The notes beneath the pieces were generated by a model. That model saw nothing but the letters and a program-made list of their open reading frames with translations, was not told the DNA's origin and made no database searches. From Nectonema munidae (lineage: Eukaryota > Nematomorpha > Nectonematoida > Nectonematidae): a stretch of 64,000 nucleotides of DNA. The stretch covers positions 377,001-441,000 of the forward strand of contig JAUIRK010000905.1 of the NCBI GenBank assembly GCA_030549495.1. The letters are read 5' to 3'. Made by a program: the position numbers and the translations under genes. Positions 34,801 to 49,800 of this stretch are shown one piece after another. Position 1 is the stretch's first letter. Each line of letters begins with the position of its first letter.

Positions 34801-37800
34801 GAATGAACATGGCAATTGACAAATTCTGATATATTTTAGGAATTGTAAAAGGTGTCTTTATTTTCTTCATCAGATTGAACGTTGATATTCTCGGATATCA
34901 ATATTCAGTCTTTCAATTTGTCAACGGCAATATTCTTCACTGGCTATTTTCAGATTGGAAATTTCCCTCTAGCTAGAGTAATTTTCCACCTGGTAAATAT
35001 CCAAAGGGCAATTTTCCGATTACCATTACAGCTCTAGATAAAGATTATGTACGCTCAAATATCATTAAGATTATTTTCCTACGCTCTGAGAGGTAAATAT
35101 GAGAGCAGGCATGTTCATTGGACTATAAGCCAGGAAAATTCTGGAATGCCCAAATTTTTCAAAGAAAATTAACAGAGGAATAAAGCAAAGCCTTTTAAAA
35201 TGTATTGTTTTTGTAGTACAAGGTTTTCTGGGCAATAACAAAACTGACAATTAAGCGAAACTTAATTAAGAGCTATGCCCAGATGGACTGTATGTAGGAT
35301 GATCTAGAAGGTCCATATTCTTGATTTTTTATTGACAATTTCAAAGAGAATATATGCAAGAATATTTGATTGGATGCTAACTTGTGGCTTATTTGCCAAT
35401 TGGATGAGAGCAAACGTAGAGGATTCCATATTTTAACGCGATAAATTTGTCTCAGAGATTTCAAAATATAACTTATCTTTTATTTTTGTTTTTAGTTCAA
35501 ATATAAAGAAATTTAACTTTTCTTAATTCATCCTGAAAGCCACAAAAGCAAATTTTAAAAGAAATAATGGGCATTTTCTATTAATTTGAATAAAAAGAAG
35601 TTCGAAAATATAACACTTGTTTGCCAGGAACAAAATCGTGTTACATAGTGATAGCATTCATTTTCCTACTTCAAATAATCTGCTAGAACCTTTACTTTAA
35701 CAGTATGGTAATTTCGCTCTTGTGATTCTACATTATAACTTAAATTACGTTTTTTTATTTTCGCATAGCTATTTTTGCACTAAAAGTAAATGAAAAGAAA
35801 ACCATTTTAAACGTGAAGTTTCCTTCCGCCTACTTTTAATTATAACTAAAAAGAAGGTTTTATGGACATTAAAAAGTTGCCTGGATTCCTATAAAACTAT
35901 TTCATCTTAACCATTTTTTATCATTCTTCATCTTCCTTTACTTTGCATTTATATAAAATGAAGGAAAACGAAATTCAGAGATTACAATGGTAAATTATTT
36001 TCAGTTTATAGACTAAAAAATATTAAATCTTGTAGTGAATAAAACAAAATATACCAAAACATAATCACCAGATTATTTTAATGAAAATAATTATTGGTAT
36101 AAAAAGAGTTAGAAATTATCTTATATAAAGCTTCTCTTTATATTCTTTTCCATGACAGTGGTCAAAACATCTTTCCTAGGTGATAAAAATATTTTGTATT
36201 CTTGTAAATCCCTTATCAGATCATGCTTCTGATTTATATATTTATTATTTGGTAACCGGACAACTGCACGATAGACAACTGCCTAGTAGGGCAACTAGAC
36301 AAATTTTGAGTTTTTAAAAGTATGCATAGGTATAAGGAACAATCACTATAAATCAGGCATGGGCACATACGGGGATAAAAATAGTTGTAAATGATTTTCG
36401 ATGGCTTATAAAGAGCGACAAGTGAATTTTTTTTTGATATAATTTCATATTTTTGCAGAAAAAACATAAAATGTAAATTAAAAACCAAATTAACAAAAAA
36501 ATCAATCATTTTTATCAATGTGTTTTCTGTGAGAAAATAAGTTCTTTGGGAAAGGAATCTTGTTAAAAAGCTTTTCCAACTGGTTAATACGGGTTGTGCA
36601 CACACTGAATTAAACATTAGAGTTACACCAGATTGAGCAAAGAGTCGCATTTTCCCACTACTGCTATAAATTAAGAGTACGCATTTTACAGTGTAGAAAA
36701 ATTATAGTATAATATATAATATAAAATTAAATTACAAAAAATATCCTCAACAAAAGTTTGGAAAAAGAACATAAAAAAGTTTACATAAAGTTTGAGAAAA
36801 AGAAGTAAAAAGTGTGCAAAAGTATCAATCTCTAACATTATGTCAGAATTTATCATTTGTCTTTTACAAATTTTGAAATATATTCAAATATATATATTTG
36901 AAATTTGTGTATAATGATAAAAAATAGTAATTTTTCACGCATTTGGTACATCTTAAATATTATACTTTTTGCCTGTAATTAAAAAGATGTAACTGTCTAG
37001 CAATTGTCTGTAGGGGCAATTGTACCACTCAAGTGCCTGTCCATCGGGAGCTTCGCCTTGGGTTTACCGAACTAAGACCGTTTTCTATTTATACACTTTT
37101 TATATTCTTGTTTGTATTAATGTATATTTAGTGGGTTCTTTATTTCCTATTAATTCTCCTTTTTATCTTCAGAGGATTATTCATCACGATGGAATATATT
37201 TTTGCTTTAGATTTTTCAATTTCCGTTTCTCTTATTTCAGCAAAAAAGACCTCTCTTCCTGACCGACCATCCTTTAAAAAAAATTTCAGCCCGTTTTTTG
37301 AATCAATGATCTTTAGTTACAGATGAAGGTTCGAACCAATTTCGTAAGTTAACTTGGCTAAACGTTGTTGTCATCCTCAAACATAGAAATTAGAAGTAAA
37401 GTTCTTTAATGTTTACACCTTGGCAGTGGCGTAGCCAAAAAATGGAAGTTGGGGGGGGGGGGGGGGGGGGGCATGCAAGGAATTTAGGGGGGCAAGCATA
37501 TTGGAAATAAAATTATTTGGGGGGGGGGGGGGCACTGCTCCCCTTGCCACCCCTCTGGCTACGCCATTGACCATGGTCATTTCTATCCCTTTCTTCATAA
37601 TTAAATTTTAAATGGCAAGAGTGGGAAAATAAAACATAGTATGGGTATGCTTTTGTATTGAATGCATTTAAGGAGTTACCACGTATGGAATGAGGCTTGG
37701 ATGAAAAGGAGAGATCTACCTTTTGGATTTGGAGGCTGGCAAATTCTTGACTCCACACCTCAAGAACCCAGTTATGGTTAGTGTGATAATATTCATTTTT

Positions 37801-40800
37801 CCCACTTTTTTATTTTCAAAATCAAAAGCAGTCATCCGCAAGCATTTTGACATGGCAAATAACATATATAGCTTAGAAAAAAAAATTAAAATATTGCAAA
37901 TAGAATACGTATAAAAATAATGGAAAAGAAAATGAATCTATTACGATTCGAAATTCACTAGTAAACTCACTATATGAAATAACTTTCAGATTTTAGATGA
38001 CAAAAAAAAATAATGAAATTTAGTTTTCATCCAAGCTGAAAAAAATTGAGTATAAATTCAAAATATTTTTCAATAAAGCACTTTTTAAGTTGTAGGTATA
38101 CCATCCTACCACTAGAGCATCCAAGTTGAGAGTAGATATTCCCTTATATTTTCCAAAGCTTAAAATTTTAAATTGAACGAGTTTTTTGTGATTATTCTTC
38201 CTAGTACATGTATTTTGTCCTACGTTTCCGAGTATTCAATCGGCAAAGAAACCTTTAAATATTGCCTATGAACTAGACTTTGCATTTTTCTTCTAGATTT
38301 AACTTTCATAAAGCAAAGAAAAATATAAAATACTTCCTTAGTTCATATTTTAATTGCTATTTAAATTACTACACTGAACCAATAAGCGCAAATTTAAATT
38401 TACAAGGGCCCCACGCTTAGTTGAAAAATGCGTCGAAAAAACGTTTAAAGTTATTTTTAAAGTTTTTTTCAATTCTTCTTTTATATTTCCTCCTTAAAAT
38501 AAATTTTTGCTCTTGAATTTTGTGGTTTTTATCTTTTTTGTAGAATCTAGATCTATTTTATTAAAAAAAATTTTACTTCCTGATTATCATTTGTAGATTT
38601 AATCGATCTGCTACAGGCCCCGCACTTGGTAGATCCGGCACTGATTACTACAGTGAACCAATAAGCGCGTTGGAAATAAGGGGGCGTGAGTAAGGTTGGT
38701 TAGGTACTGGGTTTCGATAACTCAAGGTCTTGGGTTCGATCCCGCATCAAGCTAACTTTCTCATAGTTCGATACAAGCGGCGCAATTGTGCCTTCTCGAT
38801 GAAAACACTCCGAGGTCTTTTTGTGATTGACCTTTGCAGTTTGACAATTAGTGTATTCGAAAACTTGCTAAGAAACATTTAAAATTAATAAAATTTTATT
38901 CGGAAAATACGATCAAAAATTAAAATAAAGCTAATCTCTTATATCTTAAATTCACCTTAATGACCTTTAAGATTACTTTCAGCTTGGGCCAGCTTCTGTG
39001 ACAGCCGTAAAGAATGGCTACTCAAATCTACCATACGACACAGACTTTGTCATGACAGAAGTAAATGCGGATGTCGTGGAATTGCAAATCTTCAATGTCT
39101 TCAAACCTCCGAAACTCATAAAATTGCACCTTAATGCGTATTTAATTTTACATCACTGTATATCGCTATTTCTTTCTTGAGCTGTTATTTTACACGAAAC
39201 CAAGTGAAAATACAACGGTTTTGTTTTCAAAAAGCTTTTAAGCATACCTTATTGACAGTTTGCAGCATTAGAAGGGTCATTTGCAAAATAAGACTGATTT
39301 TGGATGGGGGTCATACAAAATTATAAATTTTAGTAATACACATGTCAAATATGCTCACCACAGAAATTTTTAAGTTTAAGCCAGTGTACACAAACTTACT
39401 TACAATAAATAGCACAACAAAAACATCTAAAAATAAAAATGATCAATCATGGAAACACACTCATTATGTTCGAAAAAAACTTTACCAGGTGCGGGTAAAG
39501 AAGTAATACACGTTGGGGCATATGAATCTTTGAAAAGATAACAATTGAATGAATACTTAAATAAATTCGAGTAAAATTTGATGAATTGGTAGCTTTTTGC
39601 TTCCCTGCTAATAAATTCACGCATCTGTTATACAGTAGAAAGATTGTAACGGAGCTTTGATAAACATCTTGTTAAAAATTTGAAGTAGGAACTTTTTGGG
39701 TCTTGTTTGTTCTAGAACATCTTTTCTTTTCCATCGAAAAAACACTCATGTATTATTTTATCTAACTAACTTGGTTTCAAGCGGTTAAAAACTTGCTTAA
39801 AAGTAGAATAACAGAGTTTGAGTAGGTAATAATAATAACCAGTATCACAGAAGGCAAATCAGAGTCGTTTTTACATTTTTGTCTTCGTATAAAGTTTGTC
39901 TAATAAATTCTTTCTTCACAATTGCATGATTTTTCATAGAAAAACAAGCTATTATGTCTTGAATGAGAAAGTGGTCATTTAAAACATTTGTTCTATTTTT
40001 TAATTTAAAAACTGTATATTTCTATTTAAAAGACTCTTTTATTCCATCTGATTATAAGAAAGTTTTCTAGAATGTTTTAAAATCATTTTTCCTCCTACCA
40101 AAAATAGGGAAAATTTTGACCTCTTTGCCAATTAGAGTAAGATTTATATTTGTGACTAGTGTGTCAAAAAATGTTTGTATCCAAAATTGCACACACAGAC
40201 ACTTGATTACAACCTGTGAGAAAGCATGTTATATAATAATCTGCAAAGAACTTGAATAACATATTTGCATTTAACAGAGGTACATTTTATGTCTATTTTT
40301 CCGTAAATGAGTGTACTCCCTCCTATCTACTACAGTTCACAGTCTATGTTTTAAATATTAATCAGCTCGTAGATATTATTGAGTTTGACAATAATTGACA
40401 CCTGCCAATTATGAACGTTTTTTGCATTCCCTTATGAATATGTTTTACGTAAATCGAAATTTAACGAGAAACTTTAGCAATTGGATATTATTTTTTGTTT
40501 AAACTTTGCATAAAAATTATTTTACATCCATGCTTGGAAGATGATATATTATTTCGTATAATTGTATAGCGACAAAGAAATACGAACGTTGTGAGCATGT
40601 CTGAATCAGATATCTTATTTTACAGGTATGAGAATTTTTGAAATATAGCTCATCGTAACATGTAATTAAAAAATGTAGATGACACTTTATGACTCGATTC
40701 ACTTGCAATCTCTTTAATTGTAGTTTAGGTGTGAACATATCCACAGAAGACACCAGAAACGATTCAAACAGAGACGATATCACAAGCGCTTATAAATATA

Positions 40801-43800
40801 AAAAAAGTAAGCCATTTTTCCCATTTTACTAGCGTATTAAGCCTTCAATCATTCATAGCTTTTGCAAACTAATCGTGTGATAATCTCTTTCAAGGACTTT
40901 AGCAAATATTTTTACTTTATGTGAACTGGTGCCTCAAGAGAAATTAAAAAAGAAGCAAACCGCCCTAAATAGGTGCAATTATGAAGAAATAGATTTTTAA
41001 ATAAAAAATTTTAATGTTCAAATTCTGAGGGTTGATTTAACTTTGGATGGAATTATGTATAAGAATAATTTTGGTGGATGGAATTTAATATGCGTGAAAT
41101 TTCCGTGTGCTGAAATTAAGTAGCACCCAATAACGAATATGAAATATTCTTCAAGAGAAAAAGCCCTTTTTTAGTGTGAAAAAGAAGTAAATTTCCTCTT
41201 TATCACACTTTCTTAATTAAATTTTCCTTATTAGATGAAGCGTTACGAGTTATTTTTTACAATTTTATGTTTTTCCTTATTTACATGATATATTTTAATA
41301 TTAAAAATCTTGCTTGTCTAAAATAATGTAATTCTCAAAATCTTCTTGGTATATTTAATTTCGCAAAATTCAAGAGAGATAGATTTAGACGCGAAAATTT
41401 AAATAGCTTCAAGAATACCAAAAACTACTCTTTCGAGCACAGCAGAACTTTGAATTATTTGCTCATTTACGACCAAACAAAGCAGACAAATTTAGTAATT
41501 CCCAAAGTTAAGGGTTCGTCTGTAATGCCCTCATATTTCTACAAATACTGATTGTCATACACATCAGCGATAAACAACTGCACGATGTACTATATTGAGC
41601 GATATACGTTAGAGATACACATATGAGCGTTTTTTAGTAAGATAAAAGATCATGATTTAAGCTTTGCTAGATATCAACACATGTGCTACCATAATAGTAT
41701 TGTGTGTCACCTACTGTGGAAGTTATTATGGATAAAACGATTCTAGGAAATATTTGACATTGTTTTATCGCTCAACCGATCAATCACATGCATGTCGCCT
41801 TAAAAGTATCGCTTTAACGTATCCGCCATTTTATTTAAATTACCTTTTTTATTTATGCTATGAAATGCTTCAATTCGTAAATTTAGACATTACATAACGA
41901 TTGCTAGACAGGGTACATTCGTATATAAAAGCTTTTACAAAAACGAAAAAATTAAGTTAACTATAAAAAAACTTTTTAAGAAACAAACTTTGATTTTAAA
42001 AAGTTCCCAATAAATTCTTAACCCATTCAGGCACACTGGGTATCCAGTGACCCACGAAATTAAAATCTTCTGCTTTAATCATTTCAGGGATTCGTCTTCT
42101 AGTGTGTGCTTACCTTTCTCAATGCTTTCATGATTTTTGAGACACTGCTGTCCCATTGTGCCTGAAAGGGTTAAGTTATATGAAGTTTCATTCAAAAAGA
42201 AAAACAGGGCATTAAATTTCTTAACACAATGCCTGAACGTAAGTTTTTACTGGTCAAGTATTTGTTCATAAAGAAATTCGTTATATTGCACAATTTATCA
42301 AATATATTAAAATATAGTAAATGTGTAATGAAAAGAACTTACATTTTGAAAAGAGAGAGAGAAAAATCTTACATTTAAAATATCTTGTGCAGAAAGGTAA
42401 TCTTATTTTATGTATAATAGTAAGTAAGTATGATATAACACGAATTAAAGTACACAGCTTTATCTAATGAAAATTTCTTGCCTATAAATAATATATATAT
42501 AAATCATCGTGTGTTTATTATATTTAGACAGTTTTGATAACAGGATTTCGTACTTATCCGCACTTAAAATGCATGCAAAAGAAAGATTCCCAAAATTTTA
42601 CAACTTATCGCGATTAAACTGCAGCACTAAACTAAGCGCTTATAAAGTCGATCAGGTACTAAATGTCCAATCACACTTTAACATCATTATTCTATTAAAA
42701 TGATTACTTTCCATTAATATATTTATAATGAATCATTATATAAAAAGCTTTAAATTGAGAAATGTGAAAAATATACCCCTCCCCTGGAAAAAATAATTTC
42801 TATTATTAGAGATATAGAAAATTTTTGGGTCCCCTTGTTTGAATTTCTGGCTACGTCACTGAAAAGGGATGTGAATGAACGCCATCCTTTTTAACTAAGA
42901 TTAATGTAAACAGGGCCGGCACTAGTGTTTGCGGGGCCCTATGCAAAATGGATTGCGCGGGGCCCAGTGTGGGCAGGAAAAAAGATTAAAAGTGAGAAAT
43001 AAGATTTTGAAAAAGAGAAAAGGGATTTGTTTTATTACTTTTTCATTAACACAAAATGACCATCAAAGTAACTTTACTTTGCGAACCTTGCATCTAGCGA
43101 AATCATTCAATATATCATCAAAATGAAAAATGAGAAGCGCGGGGCTCACTGCGGCCGCATAGGTTGCAGTGGCCTAAAGCCGGCCCTGAATGTAAACACT
43201 AATCTCAAAACAATTTGATTACATTTTTACCCTTTTTAAATTTGAAGAAGAAATGTCTATTTTTGAAGTAAAATAATTTGCCTGGAATAAAATTCGTTTT
43301 GTTGAATGGAGAGGCGTACTAACAGTTTAAAATAAAATTGTAGTGTAGAGTATTGCAACCACCATTCTAATAATTTGAGTTGGGGGAGACAGTTAAATAT
43401 TGTTCTACTCACTATTGCTTATTTTCCTTTTGTTTATGGGTTTCGGTGCCACTTTCACAAACATTCAGCAACTTCTTCTTTCCTAACTGACAGCTTTGAA
43501 TGGCCTAAACTATCTAAGAAGGAGCCAAGAAACAATTCAACCATGTTATAAACATTCTCAAGATCATACTGATCAATTAGAGCATGCAAATCATCCGATG
43601 GAGTCATAGGCCTTCTAGGCCCTGTTTTTCCACTCCCGCTCTATATACTATGAAGAAAAATTTTGTGTAACACTCAATCTACTATAATCAACGAAGTAAG
43701 GGGTCGCCAAATTTTTAAGAAATAAGGGCAATAGAACCTTTGCAAAGTCGGCAGATGGCCTAGTGGTAGGACTGTAGGATCTTAACCCAGATGGCCTCGG

Positions 43801-46800
43801 TTCGATTCCTTATAGTGACTAATGTAAGATTATTTTCCCTATGGGTGCAATGCCGACAACTATAAAAAAATAATGGAAAAAACTATTCAGTATTTTATCT
43901 TAAAATATAAATTTTACCCACAGAAAAATTCATTATTAGTTTCAATAAATGTGAAATTTTTTTTTGAATATACTATTTTTAGTTCTATTTTGTCTTTTTT
44001 CAAATCTATTTAGTCATTTTGCAATTCTATAGCAATTTAAAATTTTCGTGTTGTTTATATTGTTTTACATGTCATTTTTAGTTCATTTTTTTGATATCTT
44101 AACATTATTTTCAGATAAAATTTTCTACAGGGAATTAGCTATTAAATTATATTTTTTTAAATCTATTATTTACTTTTTAATTATAAAATTTTCCCACTTT
44201 AATATAGCAATATCTTTTTAATTGATCAAATAATAAAGCAAATTGTTTTGTTAATAAAATTATTTTTCGATAAATAGGTATTCCAAATATTATTGAAGTT
44301 CAAATAAAATTTTTAATAATTTAGTTCTGAAAAAAAGTTAAAATATCAACTAAAAAATTAAATAAAAATAATACATGTCAAAGCATTATAAGCACAACAA
44401 AATCAAAAATTTTAATTCCAATAGAATTGCAAAAGGCATGGCTTCAAATACGTTAGGGTACGGCTGAGGCCAAGCGTGACTCCATCTCCGACTCCAGAGT
44501 GATTCACAATGTAACACAATTTTTGTTCCCAGGTTCTAATGGTGATTTCCTGTTTTGTTGTGTTCCATTATTTAATTAGAAGTTTTGGTTTGTGGTCAGG
44601 ACATTGATATTTATGATTTTTTATATTTTTCAAGGCAAAACTCGCTTTTTATCAATTTTTTAAATTTAAATAACATAGTAAATAAATGTATTTCATAGCA
44701 AAACCAGAAGAAAATTAAAACTGAATTTGCACTTGTATAATAAATATAGATTTTAAAAATGGCCTGATTTTCTGTTGTAGTCCAGTTACATTCTCTCACT
44801 AAACCCGAAATATAGTCTCCCATCATATTTTCATTATAAAGACCCTGGTACCTTCTCTGAATCTCCTTCACATCTTGATGTGATCTTTCGTCTTGTTCTT
44901 GAGAGTAAGAGCTCACATTATCCTTGAATCTATTCAAATGAGCGTTCAACATGTGGAGTTTCAAAGACATTTTGCATCCCATTGCTGCAAAAGCCTTTAT
45001 CAGATCTTTTAGCAGTTCCTGGAAATTTTCTGCTCGGTAGTTGCCCAAGAAACCCTTAACAATAGATTTAAAGCAGTTTAGCTGCCCTCGTTGATTCTTT
45101 TTCAAAATTCTTCAAAATCTTTTAATCTCTAGCTCAACAAAATAGATTTAAAGCAGTTCTGGAAAGCTGTCAAAGGGCAGGATACAATTTTAGGATCAAC
45201 TAGGGGCTCCCAAATGACGTTTAGCTTTCTAACGAAAAATTCTGTTAATTGGCGCTCGTGATGATTGAATATCAGGATACGCAAAGGCAACAACATTCTT
45301 TCCTTTTCTCTTCTTGCGTACATCTCCCAAGCAGAAAAAACAGTTTGTCGAATGGTCAGTCGGTTCAAACCAGACTCGCGGGAAAGAAAATTTCATGATC
45401 TTTTTTCGCCTTCCAGAGTCTTCTTACAGTGTTGACAACATTAATGAGAAGCCCAAGGTTTGTCTTGATCCTCAACTGATATTCCAAAATACTTATGGTA
45501 AGCTTCGAAAACTTTCACTGAGGTTTGCATGGAAAATGTTTCCTTCTTTTCAATGTGTTATCTCCACATATAAAGCAGAACGATCAAGATGTTTCTCTAA
45601 ATCTATCCCGTATTCAAAAACAGAAAAGATGGTTAAAGTGGAAGACACAATCGTAGTGACTCCAATGACTGACAAGTCTAATTAATTTGTATGTATATGA
45701 ATATACAAATTGTTTGTTGAATTAATTATTTTGTAGGTTATATTTTATTAATTAATAAGTCAAATATCTTAACCAATCAATAACTTTTTAAATCAATCAA
45801 TTTGTGATTAGTTTGTTTGTTTGTCAATACATATATTCTTAGGTAAGTCATTTAAGTAGTTTGTAAATTTGTTAATGAATTAGTTAAAAAAGTAAATAAT
45901 AAATGCATTTTAACAAGCATTTTAATTGTTAGTTGTTTTTAGCTTTGGTTTTTTGTAAATTAATTTTTTAATTACCTTTTGTTTTATTAGTTGATCAGTT
46001 TGATTGCTTATTAGTTTAATTGAGTAAAAATTAGTCCAACAGTTTGGTTTTGCTAGTTAATTATGTAAACTATATATAATATAGTTATTTTTAGGTATAT
46101 TTGTTTCTTTATTAGTTAGTCAAATAGTTGATGAAGAAGTAACTTTTCAAATTTTATGCTGTTTGCTAGTTAGTCATCATTGTTGCTAAGTTAATGAGCG
46201 ATTTGATATTGAGAGATGGAAAATATTAATTACAAAATGGTTAGCAGACGGAGTCATTATGGTAAAATAGAATTGCAAGAAGACAACATATTAGAACTTA
46301 AAATGGTATACAAATATATAATAGACTTAAAACGCCATTTGAAAGGCTTTTCGGCCAAGGCCTGCCCATGACTACTCATAAAATTGACAACTTAGGTTTA
46401 CGCTGGCTTAGAATACATGTTTCCGATACAAGCAGAAAATGGATGTCCAAGAGAACTGAAAACTTATATGGCTGTTAGGATTTATAAAGTGCTCAGTGAT
46501 GACACTTCGAAGTCTCTTTTTAAAAATGAAAAAATCAAACAAATTCTCCCGCCTATGAAACGTATGATCTCTCTATATCAAGTTTTCTCTCTATTTTGAT
46601 TTTCATGCCATTATTTGTATTTGTTAATTTCTTTTTATGCGTTTTGAAAAATGAAATAATTTTTATTTATTTTCTTTTGTAATTTTTTTGATTGCAAACA
46701 CTTTTATCTCTAAAGCTAGATAACATGTACCTAATAAATTATTATTAACCAGTTAGACATCAAAATAATTTATAATTAAAAATGAACTTACCTTACTAAA

Positions 46801-49800
46801 AATGACTGAGGTACAAATTAAAATAAATGAACCGCTTATTTAAAAAAATGAAATTCAATTAAAGATAATAACTTAACTTCCATCAAAAAATTCAATTAAA
46901 TAAATGAACCTCAATTTAAAAGACTCAAACTTGAATTAAGGTTGAAATTAATAAAAGGAAATTATAGCATAGCACTTTCAACACGTGCGCGTATTTTTGC
47001 CTTCTTGCTCGTGTATTTTACATGGCTTTGCCCAGCGTTTCTCAACCTTTGATTACATGTACCTCCCTACCGAATGACTTAGACGTTGGTGCCCCCCAAA
47101 AAAGATACAAACTTTATTTATCTACTTTCAAAAGGTAAAATAAAAATGAAGCAAAATATTTATTGAGAGACTTGCTGTTGGGCTTGTCCAGCAAGGCATA
47201 TTATGCCTGGCTCCGTTTTAGACACAGCAAGGTACATTAAAATTAAATAATTTTTAAGTCTGAAGGAAATTGTAAAAGCATTGCGAACTATTCAAGACAA
47301 TTTTGATAAAAAGAAAACTAAAATATTAATAAAATTTAAGATGCTATATATTTGATTTCTGGAAGAAATGACTTGATTGTTTAAGTTATATTTAGCAAAT
47401 AGCATTCTCCTAACTTATGTATTATATTTTCAGTTACAGTAATCAAAAGGGATAAACATTTTAAGCTTTAAATTATAGAAAAATACATGCGCTCTCTTAT
47501 TTAAATTACTGGCTACATTACTGCCTCTGATCAAATATAGCTCAAATTCGTATTATTAATTCAATGAAGTGGGAATTAAACAAAAAATATTTTGAATATG
47601 CATTCTAAGACTTAGCCTTAAAGCAATAAAGGTAAAATAAAAGTCTACCCACAAACCGAACAAGTCTTTTTAACAATACAAATAAAGATATAGAATTGGA
47701 AGAATTCAAACTTATTAGGTGGGGAGGCGGCGAAAGGCGTTAAAATAAAAAGTCTTTTTATTATTAGTATACGTTATTTTATCATATTAGAAGTATATTT
47801 GTGTACAACCTTTCGCGCCTACAATTTCGAAGTCGGCGCTATACCCCACATCTTGGTTACAGAAGTGATGATATTTTTATTGATGCGAGAGTCGCAGAAC
47901 AGTCTAAAAATGTTGATCTCAAAGAATTCCGGATCTTTCTTTCGAATATTTTTCAAAACCAACTATAAATAAAATAAAAATTTGCTTAATATAGGCGGAC
48001 TGATTTATTGTTATCTTTGCAGGATATTTAGATTTCACTTTGCAAATTGAATAAAAAATATTTTGTGAAATAAATATTAAAAATAATAAACACTTTCATC
48101 TAATTCATGAAATTTCGCTTTTGAACTAGTATATTTACAGAATTTAGAATGTTGAACTTATAAAAGAAAAAATTCCATACCCAAAAAGGTAACTTACTGC
48201 TAATTTAGTTAATACTTTTCAAACAAATAGGAAATAATTTGATGGTTGTGATTCGTCCAGAAGAATACTTTCCCCACTTGAATGAAACAAAACGCTTTAT
48301 CATACACATAAAACTTCACATCTCCGAAACAGATACGTTTGCCTCATTTTCTCTCTCTATCCGAATTTTAGCAAACTTCGTCAAAATTCAGGTAATTTTT
48401 CTATTAAATTTTCGCCTCTCAAAAACTTTGAGAATGAAGGAAATAAATATTTATATGAATAGTAAATTATAAAATAGAAATTACCCAAAGCCCTGCAATA
48501 TACTTTGATAGGTATAAAAAAGAAATGCTTATAAAAACATGCAAGGTAAAATATTTGAAGAGGATGAAAAATTTGAATGGGGAAAAAAATAGTTCAAATG
48601 TATTTTTTCTTCATCACGTTAATTTCAGAGATAAAAACTAAGCTAACACGAAAAGACTGATATAATTATAAGGTTATAACGGCCAAATTTATCACATTTT
48701 ATTCAAGCACAATGTGTCACGAGTGAACCAGAAGAAGCAAGTGATCGTAGGACAAATATCTCTTTTTTACTGCAGTTACAGAGTTATTGCTATAAAACAC
48801 ATTGGCCAGATGGCGCTTAGTAACAGAATCTTTTAACAATAGTAGCAGCTAGATCATGGGAATTTTATGTACTAATAAGATATAATTGAATTTTTCAAAA
48901 TTTGCCTACTATGATGAATTGTAAATATAGTGAAACTTTGAGTAAAGAATTCTTTGTCAACAAATTTTCAACAACTCTAATCTTCTTCAGATCTAATACA
49001 CCGTTCCAAGAAAGGAATACAAGAATGAAGAAGGAAGATATGATATAGTAAATTGTCTATATAATACACTACTTATCATATCCTTCTTCTCCTTGTTTTC
49101 TTTCCTTGTATCGTTATACTTGATCCGAAGAAGACCATAACTGTCAAAAAGATATTGACATAAAATTTTTACTGTTTTCTACTTGTTAATTAAGAAATTA
49201 AATTAGTTAACGAGATTAGATTGAGGCTTTGAAAGGGTATTATTGTCTAGATGTGTTCACTAATGGAGGTTTTAGTGCATAAATATCTCAAATGACAAGA
49301 TAAGGCTCGCTCTTATTCCATTGATATATAGATGATTCATAGAAATGATAATGAATACTTTTTAATCAGAGTCCAAGATCCGTTTTCAAAGGAGTTCCAT
49401 TCTTTATGAGAGCCTCATATTACAATAACATATCCATTCCACTAACACAATGCAAATGGACAGTGAAGCACGAATATGTGGTTTTGAAAGAGATTCACAC
49501 TTCGTAAGTGCTTATCATATTTTACAACAGAAAAATATACACATGTCATTTTAATGCATCTAAAAATAGTGTGCAATGATTCAAACGAAAGCCTTGAATA
49601 TATTTACTAAAATGGACTATTTACTAGTGATGGTAATTAACCGCTTAATTCATTGCTAATATCTTTTAACCGATTTATTTTCAGGAAATTTTGAGTCCAT
49701 AAAAATAGATAAGATCAAAAATAGTTAGTCAAGAAATACGAAAAAACCAAACGCAACTTTGTTACATCATAATTATAAGTACCAAAACATGATATAATTA

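Noticed and set aside
37413-37598. Minus-strand frame with poly-Pro runs
   Set aside because: Created by the G-runs inside the MITE at 37424-37569.
45314-45685. 123-codon plus-strand open frame, considered as the missing transglutaminase exon
   Set aside because: It is antisense to the N-terminal Cys/His region of the unknown-family copy ([18 protein letters not shown]), and its splice phases do not fit the transglutaminase chain.
46417-46599. 60-codon plus-strand frame, [14 protein letters not shown] start
   Set aside because: No homology recognised and no splice phase that fits the surrounding transglutaminase; left unannotated.
47829-47985. Possible minus-strand terminal exon reading [17 protein letters not shown]...
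   Set aside because: Open for about 48 codons after an acceptor-like TTTATAG, but no family recognised and no neighbouring exons; insufficient evidence.
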